Source: Botryosphaeria dothidea (Eukaryota > Ascomycota > Dothideomycetes > Botryosphaeriales > Botryosphaeriaceae). From it: a stretch of 64,000 bases of DNA. The stretch covers positions 2,976,001 to 3,040,000 of the forward strand of contig WWBZ02000033.1 in the NCBI GenBank assembly GCA_011503125.2, given 5' to 3'. The position numbers and the translations under genes were made by a program. The first letter of the stretch is position 1. Each line of letters opens with the position of its first letter. The notes under the pieces were generated by a model. That model searched no databases and was not told the origin of the DNA. It saw only the letters and a program-made list of their open reading frames with translations. Of this stretch, positions 32,469-43,247 are shown piece after piece.

Positions 32469-34168
32469 GGCGTGTGTGGTGGGTGGTTGTTCGGCGCTGG
32501 AGTGGTGGGGTCACGGATGGCGGGGTGTCAACGGAGCTCTTGGTGGGCTGCAGTGGAGGGATATAGGCAAAGAGGTAGAGGACAAAGGGCGCGCGGGAGG
32601 AGAGTGAGGGTGAAAGAAGGCGGCCGTGAAGAATGGAGGAGAGAGGCCGTTGAGGCAGGTGAGACAGGGAGCTTTAGACTCGGGCGCGCAGCTGGCCGCC
32701 GTGACACAGGATCCCGCCGTGGCCGCCGCGCGAGCTTGCAGCTGAGATTTTTGGGCGTGGGGCCTTGCGTCATATCAACCGCCAGAAGGGTCCGTCCGCC
32801 CCATCCCGCCAGCGCTCAGCAATCAGTTACCACTCGCTCCCCGCCGACGATACACGCATACCGCACACAATTGTTTATTACACCTCCAAGCCCGTGTGCC
32901 CTCCATTGGCACCCTCAGCGGCCTTCTGACCTCAGCCAAAGCAGCCCGGCCTGGGAACGGCACATGCAGCACGCCGCGCGAATTCTACTGGGCGGCGGGC
33001 GGCAGGCGGCGGGGGGCTTGTCGGCATGCCGAGCCCCGTGGCTGCTCCGGCGACGGCGTGTGGTTTGGCGCGAGGTACACGGTGCTGCAGCCCTTCTCAA
33101 GCGTCTCGCAACACAAGCGCCCCGAGCTTCTGTCACCCAACGCCTCACCCAGCTGCGAATTCGCACCTGGCATGCCGCTTCTCTCCTTCCGATGAGCTGA
33201 TGTCTCGTCTTGTGGCGTGTTGTTGGGAGCACCGTATCTATGCCACGGCCCCGGCTCGGTGAAATGCTCCACTCCCTGCGCTGCCTCCCGCCGCCGTTTC
33301 AACGCCGTTTTCTTGCCCTTCTGTCATGGCTTTTCGTGAGCCTCCAATGACGCAGCCTGCCGATCTAGTGATATCAACCCCATCTCCTCCCGCCTGTCTG
33401 CATCTCCGAGCCTCTAGACAACACAGAACCTTCCATCAACCCCCTTTCCAGTCGCTCCCGACGCCTTCCGGACTTGACGAGACTGCTCTCATCGCCTGAT
33501 ACTGGACATCCCACGCTGCTCACAAATTACCGCAGATATCGCTTCACACCACGACGCCTTTTCGCCTCTTCTGGACAGTGCGTCGCCGCCCGCCCTGTAA
33601 TGCCTCAGGCCCCAGTTTTAACCGCTGAGGTAACTTGACATCATTCGAACACCGGGCATGTCCTGTCGCGCTTGAAACATTGGCGTATCATACCCGTCTC
33701 CGAAGATGTGCAACAGAAAGAACTTAGAGTCTTAGAAGCAGACGGTGTCAACGAAAAGCTCAGCAGCTCGCCGAGTAGTCTCGCTGCGACAACGTAAACA
33801 GAATTTCGTCTGCGACCTTTGCAAGCACCTACCATCGCCACAGGGAGCTTCGACAACCATCAACTCGTCAGGAATTTCTGCCAGCCAGCATCTTAAGCCG
33901 AGAAGAGAAAGAGCTTGGACGCAAATGCCGCGGTGGGGAAAATGAGCAAAGGCCTTAATTCCTCGCATGGAGAGGCTGCAGTATCTCTTCGGCTTGCCAT
34001 TGCACATCTTGCTTGGTAGCATGTTGGGATAGACTCGATTCGAGAAATGCTATTCAGGGTGACAAAGTAATGCAAATCTATCATATCTTCGTACCTACCT
34101 ATAGGCGATTGGTACGTTTTCCCGTCATCGAAATCAGCCGCAAGCAAAGCACCGTGAATTAAAAGCAA
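32469..34168. other. PFK promoter and unassigned sequence
   Basis: 1.7 kb. The first 700 bp form the PFK upstream region. From about 33300 the plus strand looks like a gene leader: pyrimidine-rich, then a 58-codon ORF at 33326-33502 and a short coding-like start at 33601-33630 ('MPQAPVLTAE' followed by a GTAACT donor). No credible downstream exon follows before 34168. Confidence 0.4.
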
Positions 34169-34924
34169 TCAGTATTCATCCCAGACATCTTCGTCCACGA
34201 GTATATCCGGAGTAGCGCAAAGAAGCTTCTCGTCATCTTCACACTCCTGAGTTGGATGTCTGGCGCGCCTCTTAACTTGGGTTTTGTGGTGTTTGCGTTT
34301 CGTGATGTTGAGACATTGCTTCACCTTCTCCCACAGGGATCTGTGATGTGCAGGCTCGCTAATTTCTCTCGGCGGTTGGTATTCACCCGATGGACTCAAC
34401 TGATGAGGGACGGATCCATGTGCTTCGGGCGGCTCGTAAACCTGGAAGATGCCGCCTTTCCATGGCTCTAGTTGTCTTTCGCTGAAAGAGATCAGCTGCG
34501 GAGGAGAGAATCCATGTGCTTCGAGTGGTCCGTAAATCTGGCTGATGCTATCCTCATGTGGTCTTCGTTGCTGTCTTTCGCTGAAGGGGCTCAGCTGCGA
34601 AGGGATGAAACCAAGTGCGTCGCCTGGACCGTATATCTCGTAGGCATTACCTTGCCATAACACGTGGTACGGCCGCTGATGCGTGTCGGTCGGCGCATTG
34701 TAAAAGTACGGTATGCCTGCCCGTGGCTCTTGGTCCTGTCTTTCGCTGACTGAATTCGACTGCTGGTGCGTATTGGCGTCGTCAAGGGGGGAATGGGCCG
34801 AGTCCTTCCTGGCCTTGGTGGCAGCTTTGACCATCTCGTCTTGCTGCGAGATCGCGAGTGCATAATGGAGTTGCTCCTTCCCCGGAATCTGCACGTTGAG
34901 GTGTTGCATTTCGGAGGGTTGCAT
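34169..34924 (-). CDS. Orphan protein with about 33-residue tandem repeats
   Basis: Single frame of 251 residues, not recognised. Three clear copies of a repeat begin at I97, I130 and V162 and read '(I/V)Y(G/E)P...(A)(L/H)G(F/S)..P.QLS.(F)SERQ'; spacing is 33 then 32 residues. A more diverged copy ('SVSERQDQEPRAGIPYFYNAP') sits at 58-78. SERQ recurs at 60, 115 and 148. A basic segment (about 199-223, 'WEKVKQCLNITKRKHHK') precedes an acidic C-terminus ('VDEDVWDEY'). No signal peptide or membrane helix. GC-rich third positions and the protein-level repeat conservation support a real gene. It lies in a region lacking conserved genes. Confidence 0.55.
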   Translation of the reverse strand: MQPSEMQHLNVQIPGKEQLHYALAISQQDEMVKAATKARKDSAHSPLDDANTHQQSNSVSERQDQEPRAGIPYFYNAPTDTHQRPYHVLWQGNAYEIYGPGDALGFIPSQLSPFSERQQRRPHEDSISQIYGPLEAHGFSPPQLISFSERQLEPWKGGIFQVYEPPEAHGSVPHQLSPSGEYQPPREISEPAHHRSLWEKVKQCLNITKRKHHKTQVKRRARHPTQECEDDEKLLCATPDILVDEDVWDEY

Positions 34925-35238
34925 GTTTGTGGTGTGTAGTGTGGAGGTTTAGTGAGCGAGAAATTGGTATTCGGAATTCTTGGAAAGTAGCGTTTTCTGT
35001 TTTCATTCAATGCAGCTCCGAATTTGTACTTATGAGATCAGTGTTATCAGTGTTCTAGCTGGACATACTCCACACTACGATACTACCATACCACGGTTGC
35101 GATCTACTAGAGCGACGCCGTCAAAGTCATCAACCAAAGTTGGCCAATTGAGTGATGCAAACAAAAACGAAAACAAAACATGTCTTTCAAACAACGAACT
35201 CGGCGTAATAATGCATAACTCGTCAGCCTCTACATGAG
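34925..35238. other. Intergenic gap
   Basis: 314 bp between the orphan repeat gene start and the zinc-finger gene stop; AT-rich; nothing recognised. Confidence 0.45.
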
Positions 35239-36061
35239 TCATTGACTGCAGACCGTCTGAGTGGTCTTGTGCGCCAGCCATGCCATCAAGCTCGCCAAAA
35301 CACCCTCAGTCAGGCTTGCGGGGCATTTGTCGAATTCCACATGCTGTGACAGACCGCTCAGAGTTGTGAAGTTAGCGTGGCATGAAGCCTCCGGGCACGT
35401 GAATGGAGCGGGCTTCTCTGCCGGATACATTTGGGCAAGTTCGACGCGCTGCATCAACTCTTGACGGTACGCCGGATCAACAAACTTCCAGGATGGAACG
35501 AACGAAGCCGCATGCTGGTTCACGTCGAAGATGTTGACGCCAGATGAACACCTTGCTTCTAGATGGAGTATCATTGCTGATGTGCTCGTAAAGGTCTTAT
35601 CACAGACCCAACAACCAACGTTCCGTTCTCGATGAATGATCATGTGCTGTTCCGAATCAGTGACCGTGCGAGAATTCCGAGGTGTCCATAACACAAACCT
35701 GCTACACATTGTTCTCTGATTCATGATGCCTATGGCACTCAGGACAGGCGAACTCCCGCTCAAGATGATCCATGTATACGTGAAAGTTAATAAAGACCTG
35801 CAGGCAACCTCGACAGGAGTGAAGGTTGTGGGCCGCTGAGTAGTGATCAAGCAGCTCTTCAACAGTTACACCGTCAAGAGAACAACGACGGCCGTCTTGC
35901 TCGTTAGCAAGGCAGATAAAATGCTGTGCTGACGCCTCCAGGTGTTGTTCTCTGGCTGAGCGGCTGCTAAAGGCTTGGTCGCAGCGTTTGCATTCGAAGT
36001 GTCCGAGAAAGGTCGTGGTAGCAGTTGCGGCAGCAAACGCTTCTTTTTCAATGTAGTTCAT
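35239..36061 (-). pseudogene. C2H2 zinc-finger protein gene, possibly interrupted by an in-frame TAG
   Basis: Two exons with a 52-bp intron 35647-35698 as the best match to splice consensus (GTTTGT donor, GAACAG acceptor). That model carries a TAG stop at codon 120 (35702-35704), three bases before the donor; reading through it, the fingers would join as in relatives. An alternative donor GTGTAG at 35707 removes the TAG and yields 253 residues. Fingers: C-x2-C...H at about 24-45 ('FECKRCDQAFSS'), 'HSCRGCLQVFINFHVYMDHL', 'FACPECHRHH', then in exon 2 'VGCWVCDKTFTSTSAMILHL' and 'FTCPEASCHANFTTLSGLSQH'. The family is known from filamentous fungi, with no defined function. Whether the gene is intact depends on which donor is used. 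Confidence 0.55.
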
Positions 36062-37522
36062 GAGCTCGGTTTCATCATGCCAAACGGGATAGGCCCCATG
36101 TGGGAGGGTATGTAGGAAGCTTCCAGGCCAGGCATCCTGTAGTGTGCGGGATCCGTTAGCTTTAGACTGGTCTCGAGCAGGTATTGTACCTGAAATGGGT
36201 TATCGTTAAGATAGACTTGTCAGAGATGTCTTTGTCCTGCACACATACATCCAAGCAATTGCTTCAATCAGCCCAGTATGGATCGGGTACTCTTGTAAGC
36301 GAGCCGACCACGAATGCGACGCAATTGGGTGTTGAGAAAGGCAGGCGAAGCGGACGTCGACGGAAAGCTGTCAATACCGAAGAACCATCTAGTGAAGAGC
36401 GACGGCGCAGCGACAGTCGAATGGGAGGACGAGCGCGCTACTGAACGCGTCCCCACGCGTCGATGGCAGACGATAGCCAAACATGAGTCGGCGGAGGCGG
36501 TGGAAGAGAAATGGGAATTCAGAATGTGGGACCAAGAGCGCACTAGCGCGTATGTACCCCGGGTCCTGAGGCAAACAGACATGCTTCAGGAACAAGCTTC
36601 TGAGTTAATACGCGTCGGAAGACAGCACCCTCCAATCTCAGTATCGATAGTCGCTGCGAGAGGAGAAAGCTGCAGCTGCAGTCCGGAAGCGAGTCTTCAG
36701 CGGCCCTGAGGCCAGAGTTGCGATGATACTTAGGCAGATCATAGCGCGAACGTCGCGAAGTGGAAGAAGGTCCAAATGTGGCCTTTCTTGTTGCGTGGAG
36801 TGGAACCAAGTTGCTGCTGTTGACCAGCAGATCTTTCTGCCTGATCGCGTCTTGCACGACCAGAGCAAACCGGAAGTGCTCCCTGGGCTCAACGCTTTCG
36901 GCTGTGTGCGACCTAACAGGCTGCGGGCCGGAGGACAGCGCTGCATTAGCAAATTCGTTGCCGCATGCTGTGCTTCTCATGATCGTCGCCGCGATAAGGC
37001 TTCGTTATCGCGTCATTCACAGCTGCTTTTGCGCGCCAACCGGGCTGCTCAATTCCAATTAGTAGTTCTCATAGTTTACAGCGCATGAGTGCCTGCAGGC
37101 ATGCAAGCGTTTCCACTGAGCCTGTATGGTCGAGCTCTGAATTGGTGCTGTAAGCCTTATGGGGGTAGATTCTGGACTTTCTCGTTGGATGCAACTGTAG
37201 CAAGCTACATGTCTGCTCAGGAATTACAATGCATCCACGGATCTGGGCTAGATTATTCAGGGTCTTGCAGTGGATCAGTCATCGCGTCAGCGAGGAAGGA
37301 ATGACGCGTAGTGGGCTATTCATTCTCCTGTAGGCTAAACTCCGTCCGATGGCGGCGGTGTTTGCATTTAACCCCGCCGTGGGGTCGATTGATGCCATCA
37401 TTCAAAAGAGCGGCTGCCACCCGGCTGTGCCGACTGAGAACCCAAACAACCTTTGAATCATTGTTCAACCTTCGTCTCCTCTACCGACTCCTCTGATTAG
37501 ATCTCCTTGACTTCTGCTCAAT
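36062..37522. other. Unassigned region with low-confidence ORF and paired MluI boxes
   Basis: 1.46 kb. An ORF at 36314-36709 (+, 131 codons, 'MRRNWVLRKAGEADVDGKL ... EKWEFRMWDQERTS') has coding-like third positions but no recognised domain and no partner exons. An opposite ORF overlaps it. ACGCGT boxes lie at 36445-36450 and 36455-36460. The right part is the promoter of the ketoreductase gene. Confidence 0.35.
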
Positions 37523-38667
37523 ATGACCCGCGTCTTGCTCACCGGCGGCAGCGGCTTCATTGCTGCGCACGTCCTCGATACCTTATTGAAGCGCGGGTAG
37601 GCCATTGCCTTTGCAGAACTCATCAATCACCCTTCTCACAATCGACCAGTCACTCCGTTGTCACGACCGCCCGCAGCCAAGACAAGGCCAACAAGATCAA
37701 GGAAGCTCACCCAAGCTATGGCAAGGACAAGCTTGATTTCTCCATTGTCGAGGATATTGCGCAAGAAGGCGCTTTTGATCAGGCAGTCAAGTCCGATCCG
37801 CCATTTGAGGCTGTCATCCACACCGCAAGCCCGTTCCACTTCAACGTGACCGACGTCCAGAAGCAGCTGCTTGACCCTGCTATCATTGGCACAACTGGCA
37901 TTCTGAAGTCCATCAAAAAGAGCGCTCCTTCTGTGAAGAAGGTCGTCATTACTTCTTCCTTTGCTGCCATCGTCAACCCTTATAAGGGCACATGGCCGAA
38001 TCACACGTACTCTGAGAGTGACTGGAACCCGTTGACGCACGAGGAGGCCCTCAAGGACCCTGCAAATGGTTATAGGGGTAAGATATTGTCCATCTAGCAA
38101 GAGTTGCCGAATTATTTTTACTAATTTGGGGACTGCACAGCCAGCAAGACCTTCGCTGAGCGCGCCGCTTGGGAGTTCCTCGAGAAGGAGAAGCCGAACT
38201 TCACCATCGCAACAATCAACCCGCCTTTCGTCTTTGGTCCTATTGTCCACTACCTGAACTCCCTCGACGCCCTCAACACCTCGAACCAGCGCATCGGCAA
38301 CTTCATTCTCGGCAAGTTCAAGGACGAGATTCCGCCGACCGGTACGTACATCTGGATTGATGTGCGCGACCTTGCATTGGGTCACGTCAAGGCGATCGAG
38401 CTTCCGGAGGCTGACAACAAGAGGTTCTTCTTCACTTCTGGTTACTTCAGCAACAAGGAGCTTCTCGAGATCATCAGGAAAAACTTTCCCGAATACAAGG
38501 ACAAGTTGCCAGGTTCAGATGCCACCGGTCCCGGCGTCGACTACCCCGCCGAAGGAGTCTACAAGATCGACAACAAGAGGACGAAAGAGGTGCTGGGAAT
38601 TGAGTTCACGCCGTTCGAGAAGACCGTTGTGGACACCGTCAACTCCCTGAAGGCCGTGGGTGCGTAA
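37523..38667 (+). CDS. NADPH-dependent ketone/aldehyde reductase (GRE2-like, extended SDR)
   Basis: Three exons (37523-37596, 37650-38077 and 38141-38667); 342 residues. The N-terminal Rossmann motif is 'LLTGGSGFIAAHVL'; an Arg in 'TTARS' near the end of beta-2 favours NADPH. The active site is Ser in 'VVITSSFAAI' plus YxxxK in 'GYRASKTFAERAAWEF', which spans the second junction; 'INPPFVFGP' follows. This matches yeast Gre2 (methylglyoxal/isovaleraldehyde reductase) and related cinnamoyl-CoA-reductase-like fungal enzymes. The natural substrate is open: stress-derived carbonyls, diketones or sphingolipid intermediates are possibilities in this family. The gene is isolated; no metabolic partner is adjacent. 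Confidence 0.9.
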
Positions 38668-39669
38668 ACAGTAGAGTATCGTAGAGTAGGCATGATAGCA
38701 CAGGAAAAGTGTAGATCCAATTTCTTTCAAATATCCATTCTGTTCGCAAGTCTACACCCCCTGGGCATTCCATGCATGAACCGAGGCCCAGCCAATGCTC
38801 TATGGTCAATTATAAATCCCTTAGATGACCCTGTCTTAAGAATGCAGAGAATCTTTTCAACCATGTATAGAGTAACTCCATTACCAGACTGACGTTCATA
38901 TCGTTCAAGGTCGTTTTGTTACGATGTGACGGTTACTACGAATCGCGGAGAACTTCCTATCTTGATCCAAGTCAGCGACACAGTTTAACAGGATAGTGTT
39001 GATAATGCAGTTTTGCGTGGCTGGGTCAGACTGTTGAGCTTGAATGTTTGAAAATATCATGGATGACTCAAAAGTTATCGTTTGAAGATGAAGACATCAT
39101 GTGTGCGCGGTGGATGAGGGGTTACTGTTCATGTCTTACCTGACGAGCGTTGTAGCACATGACCTCAAGACCAGATCACTGTGAATACGAGTAATGGAGT
39201 TCAGTAAAGACGTTCAATGGCTGTTTGAAGTCTGAATTTTCCGACCCGAGCGGGAAATTGACGGCGAAAGCATCCATGTGGATGAGCGGTCAAGCGGGTA
39301 AACGGGCTATTCGTCCGCCATCACGTCTGGATATCTTTCACCAACATGTGCAGGTAAGTTCTTGTCGCTCGCATGTTCCCATGTGGTCGTTGTCCGGGTT
39401 GAGTGCTGTTGAAGGTGGACAGACGAAAGACAGCCGGAAGGGCGCAGAATTTCAAGAGGCTCGGCGGCCAAGTTTACCCGGCGCATTCCACATGGCGTGC
39501 ACCGAGGTTGCGCCGACGCAGAGAAGCAGCCCCACCAAGCAAGACCCCCCACGACAACAAGCAGATTCGGGCGTCAACTCCAACGACCACCTGATACTAC
39601 CCCCCGCTTCTTGCTCCCCTCCTCGCACCACCCTCAGCCATACGTCAGATTCACCCCTCTTCAAGCAAA
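38668..39669. other. Intergenic, no gene recognised
   Basis: 1 kb, AT-rich in the left half (38700-39200), then the NTF2 promoter. No gene, repeat or RNA was recognised. Confidence 0.5.
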
Positions 39670-40379
39670 ATGGCCGGTGAGTAATTTACAGTGTTCGCTG
39701 TATGTGCCGACGAGGCAGCGCTAACATGACTTGGTCATAGACTTCCAGAACATTGCGAGTACGTATCCATGAAGACCATCGCATAATGGTCTCCCGTCAC
39801 ACTCGAAATGTGACCAAGGCCGGTCGGCGCAGTTGGACTAATGGTCGCACAGCCCAGTTCGTCCAGTTCTACTACAAGACGTTCGATGAGAACAGGGGAC
39901 AGCTTGCGTCGCTTTACGTACGTCGTCGATCACGTCTATACAAGATCATGGGGAAATAATCGCTAACGTAGGCCCGCAGCGCGACCAATCTATGTTCACT
40001 TTCGAGGCGAACTCTGTCCAGGGCACCGGTGGCATCGTGGAGAAGCTGACGGTAAGCAGCGCTTGCTTGCTCGGTCCCTCTTGTGCCCCGCACTGACGAC
40101 AACATCTCTAGAACCTTCCCTTCCAGAAGGTCGTACACCAGGTCGCTACCCTGGATGCCCAGCCTGCTAGCGAGGATGGTAGCATTCTCGTCCTGGTCAC
40201 CGGCGCTCTGCTGGTAAGTCGAATCTATCCGCATTTAGTGCATGCGGCTCTGACACTCTCCCTAGGTCGACGAGGAGCAGCGCCCCATGAGCTACACCCA
40301 GGCCTTCCAGCTCCGCCCCGACGGTGCCGGCAGCTACTTCGTCTTCAACGACGTCTTCCGCCTCGTCTACGCCGCATAG
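39670..40379 (+). CDS. NTF2: Nuclear transport factor 2
   Basis: Six exons: 39670-39676, 39741-39758, 39853-39917, 39980-40051, 40112-40213 and 40266-40379; 125 residues, the canonical NTF2 length. The first coding exon is 7 nt (ATG GCC G). Product starts 'MADFQNIATQFVQFYYKTFDENR' and includes 'QGTGGIVEKL', 'VVHQVATLDAQPA', 'ILVLVTGALLVDEEQ' and 'FRLVYAA'. NTF2 is a homodimer that binds Ran-GDP and FxFG nucleoporins and carries Ran back into the nucleus. Every intron lies at a place that restores the family alignment. The gene is followed downstream in the same direction by TVP18. Confidence 0.95.
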
Positions 40380-41152
40380 ATTGCTCTGTGAGCTATGGTT
40401 TTGAAGGAAAGCAGAACGATTGGGTCATGAAGCAATGCGGTACATGAAAGCTGCGGGCGCGTGCATTTAGGAGGCTAGCGAATTACAGTAGCCTGAGGAG
40501 GGACTATTGGACATACCCCACGTACTCGTATGGACGATGCTGCAGCTATCTCGTGAATATGGTGCAATTTTTAGCGTGAAAAGTGCTTGCCGGACAGGGC
40601 ATGCGCTGCAGCCTGGAGCAGAATGTGGCCGTGTTGGGTGAAATGTGGAGCCTGCGGAGGGACACGACCAAGGATTCCTGGCACCCTTGTGGTGATGACG
40701 AGTGACATTTGCGTATTTTTGTCTGAAGCATTGGTCGGGGGGCTGAAACGCATGTTAATTGCTGCCTCGCATCGCCGTGTTCGCGCGTCGCTTGCGACCC
40801 TTGTTGGTGGCACTGATCGGGACGCGACTGCCGTGGCTGAGCTTTGCTGCGGCAGGGTCTCGCGCTCCCGAAACAATCCATCGATTCGTATACCTCCAGG
40901 CCACAACACCATCTTCGCCAGCCGCATTCCCGCCGTCTAAACCCAGCTCCACGCAGCGCTCCGGCTGTTCTTCGAAGGTCGCACATCTACAACCCGTTAC
41001 AGCATCCACAACAGCTTTCCAACCCCTGCAATAAGCGATCAACATCTCGCACGGAGCCTCGAGATCGACACCCAACGCCCGCTCTCAAACCAACCATCAC
41101 TCCACGGTCGTCGCGCCGTCATCGCAGTCGAAAACACCGATAATCCGGCAAG
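40380..41152. other. Intergenic, NTF2 3' and TVP18 promoter
   Basis: 773 bp. ORFs on both strands overlap each other and are not recognised. The last 150 bp (from 41000) are pyrimidine/CA-rich leader for TVP18. Confidence 0.5.
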
Positions 41153-41952
41153 ATGACTTTCAGAGAGGAGCTCAAGTCCAGGAACTTCAGTGAGTCGTCC
41201 CCGCCTGGTTACCGCAGCTGAAGCGAGCGCTTTCTGACACGTTGATCATAGGTATATACGGACAATGGTGGGTACCGCCCTTCCCTTCTGCGACAATCGC
41301 TTTTCCCGCCGGCTCCTCCATCCAGATACCCAGCGTCGCTGCATAGTCTCGTCTGCTGTCCGCCAAACTACATAGATGCGCAACAAGAGTAGCGGCGGCG
41401 TGGGAGCTGAGCTGCTCGACAGCCCGTGTTACTATTGCCCCTGCGACTCTTTGATTGCGTTATATATGGAAGCAAGCAGCTAACAGCTGTTTAGGACCGG
41501 TATTCTTTGTGTGATCCTGTGCTTTGCCATGGGCATCGCGAACATCTTCAGCGGCTTCCCGGCCATCATCTTCAGTATTATCTGCCTGTAAGTAAATCCG
41601 GCCCTGCTGGGGCTGGACCCGTTCAAGCGCGCATAGCTGACAGCTCTCCAGTGCTTATGCTCCGATCATCTTCTTCGTCGAAGTAGCATTCCTGCTAAAG
41701 CTCCCCATCTGGTCTGAGGGCTTCCGCAGCTTCTTCCGCCGTCTTCAGGAGAACTGGCCTCGCATCATCATGTACCTCATCATGAGCATCGTTCAGTGGA
41801 TCAGCCTCGTGGGCGGACCTACCAGCTTGATTGTGCCGGCCATCTTCCTCCTGTTCGCCGGTCTCTTCTACCTGCTCGCGGCGCTCAAGCACCAGGATTT
41901 CCAAAGCAGCAAGATTCTGGGTGGACAGGGTGTTGCTCAGATGATCATCTAA
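41153..41952 (+). CDS. TVP18: Golgi membrane protein Tvp18
   Basis: Four exons (41153-41189, 41252-41267, 41495-41587 and 41652-41952); 148 residues. The second exon is 16 nt ('SIYGQW') and the second intron is 227 bp, long for this window. Four hydrophobic helices: 'GILCVILCFAMGIANIF', 'AIIFSIICLAYAPIIFFVEV', 'WPRIIMYLIMSIVQWISLV', 'LIVPAIFLLFAGLFYLLAAL'. The start 'MTFREELKSRNFSIYGQW' and length fit Tvp18, a late-Golgi vesicle membrane protein linked to Yip4/Yip5 in yeast. It belongs to a fungal branch of a family shared with animal calcium-channel-flower-like proteins. Confidence 0.92.
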
Positions 41953-43247
41953 GTGTAGAACTTGGACTGGAGGGCTCGTGCGGGAACCAGGACATGCACA
42001 GCAGATTTTGGGCTTTGGGGCAGGGCACTCAGTCCATGTAATTTTGGGTTTGAATGCTCGACGGAACACGTCGCAGTCGGTATTGATTGAGTCGGCTTTG
42101 ACCTTGCGGGAGTTTTATCACATGTTGGGATCCTATCCGTAGTAGGACACAGGCGTTACTGGAATATATCCGGCAAAAGCGGCAGTCGAAAGGAGGAGCT
42201 ATGATACCTGTACTTGTTTTGTTCGTCAGTATTGACCGTAGGCGGAATGGAGTTCCATGACGTTGAGATCGAATAACATTGTGGCGCGTGTCACGATGGC
42301 TGGCGCAGAAGTGGTAGCGCACGCCTGGCGAACACGCCTGCGGCATGCGTGGAGGCGGTGACCCAGCGGGCGTCGTGGCTAGCCTGGAAGCTTGGAAGCT
42401 TGGGAGTTCAACCAAAGTAGACTCGGCTGTCGCGATTGCGGGCGCGCGGTCACGAACAGGCTCTGCGCAGCGCACCCCTGCTAGTCGCAGCGGTTGGCCG
42501 GGAGGGGTTGCTGGGTGACGATGGCTGGCAGCATTCAGGAACGGGAGCCGGCCATCACGTGGCGGACACGGATCGCGGGGGTGGCGCTTTGGACGGTGGC
42601 ATCACGATGTGCTGCAGAGCCTGTCGGAGCAGCCAACTTGGCAGTGGGCCCTGACGACGTCCTCAGCGTTCTCGAAGCGTTGAAAGCGGGCGCCTCTGCG
42701 GCGGCCAGACAACGCGATACGCGCGTGCGAATCAGAAGCGGGCTATATGCTGCTGCGAATTGGCAGAGGGCTCACCGGCGGCGCTGCGGGCGGGCGTATG
42801 CATGCAAAATGCCGCAGGCCGCGACCAATGACGAAGGTGATGCATGCTGGGCCTCGATCTGGCGACACCCCCAGCACCCGGCGTCACAGCGAAGTCAGTT
42901 CACATAAAGACAACGCCCGCCAACCCTGCATGCCCTTGAGCTGACTTCATTGCCGCGCACCTGCTCGCTGAGAACGCGTCTTTCTGTTTATCTGCCCTGC
43001 CTCTCCTATCTGCACCCTTTCCCCGTCTTTGGTAAGTGGCCCTGCGCTTTGTCTGCGCCTCTCCTGCCACTAGCTCCATCCATGCACCTGGTTGGCATCA
43101 TTCAGCTGTCCGGTTCTGCCACGACCCAGCCCTCGTATCTTGCTTATCCTCGGCTGCACCGCCGCAACTCCAGTCACTGACTCCAGTCTTTACTGCAGTA
43201 TTTCATTGCACACGTAACTACTTTCGCCCAAAACATCGCACATCAAC
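41953..43247. other. Intergenic, AIM21 upstream region
   Basis: 1.3 kb, GC-rich at 42400-42900 with unconvincing overlapping frames (one of 137 codons at 42494-42907). From about 42960 the sequence is CT-rich and contains a probable 5'-UTR intron of AIM21. Confidence 0.45.
43032..43198 (+). other. Probable 5'-UTR intron of AIM21
   Basis: GTAAGT at 43032 and a pyrimidine-rich run ending in TTTACTGCAG at 43198 bound 167 bp in the leader, ending 49 bp before the AIM21 ATG. It is inferred from splice consensus only. Confidence 0.4.

Noticed and set aside
31284..33200. 638-codon plus-strand open frame opposite PFK
   Set aside because: It is the mirror of the PFK reading frame in GC-rich codons; the PFK protein is unmistakable on the other strand and the antisense product has no recognisable domain.
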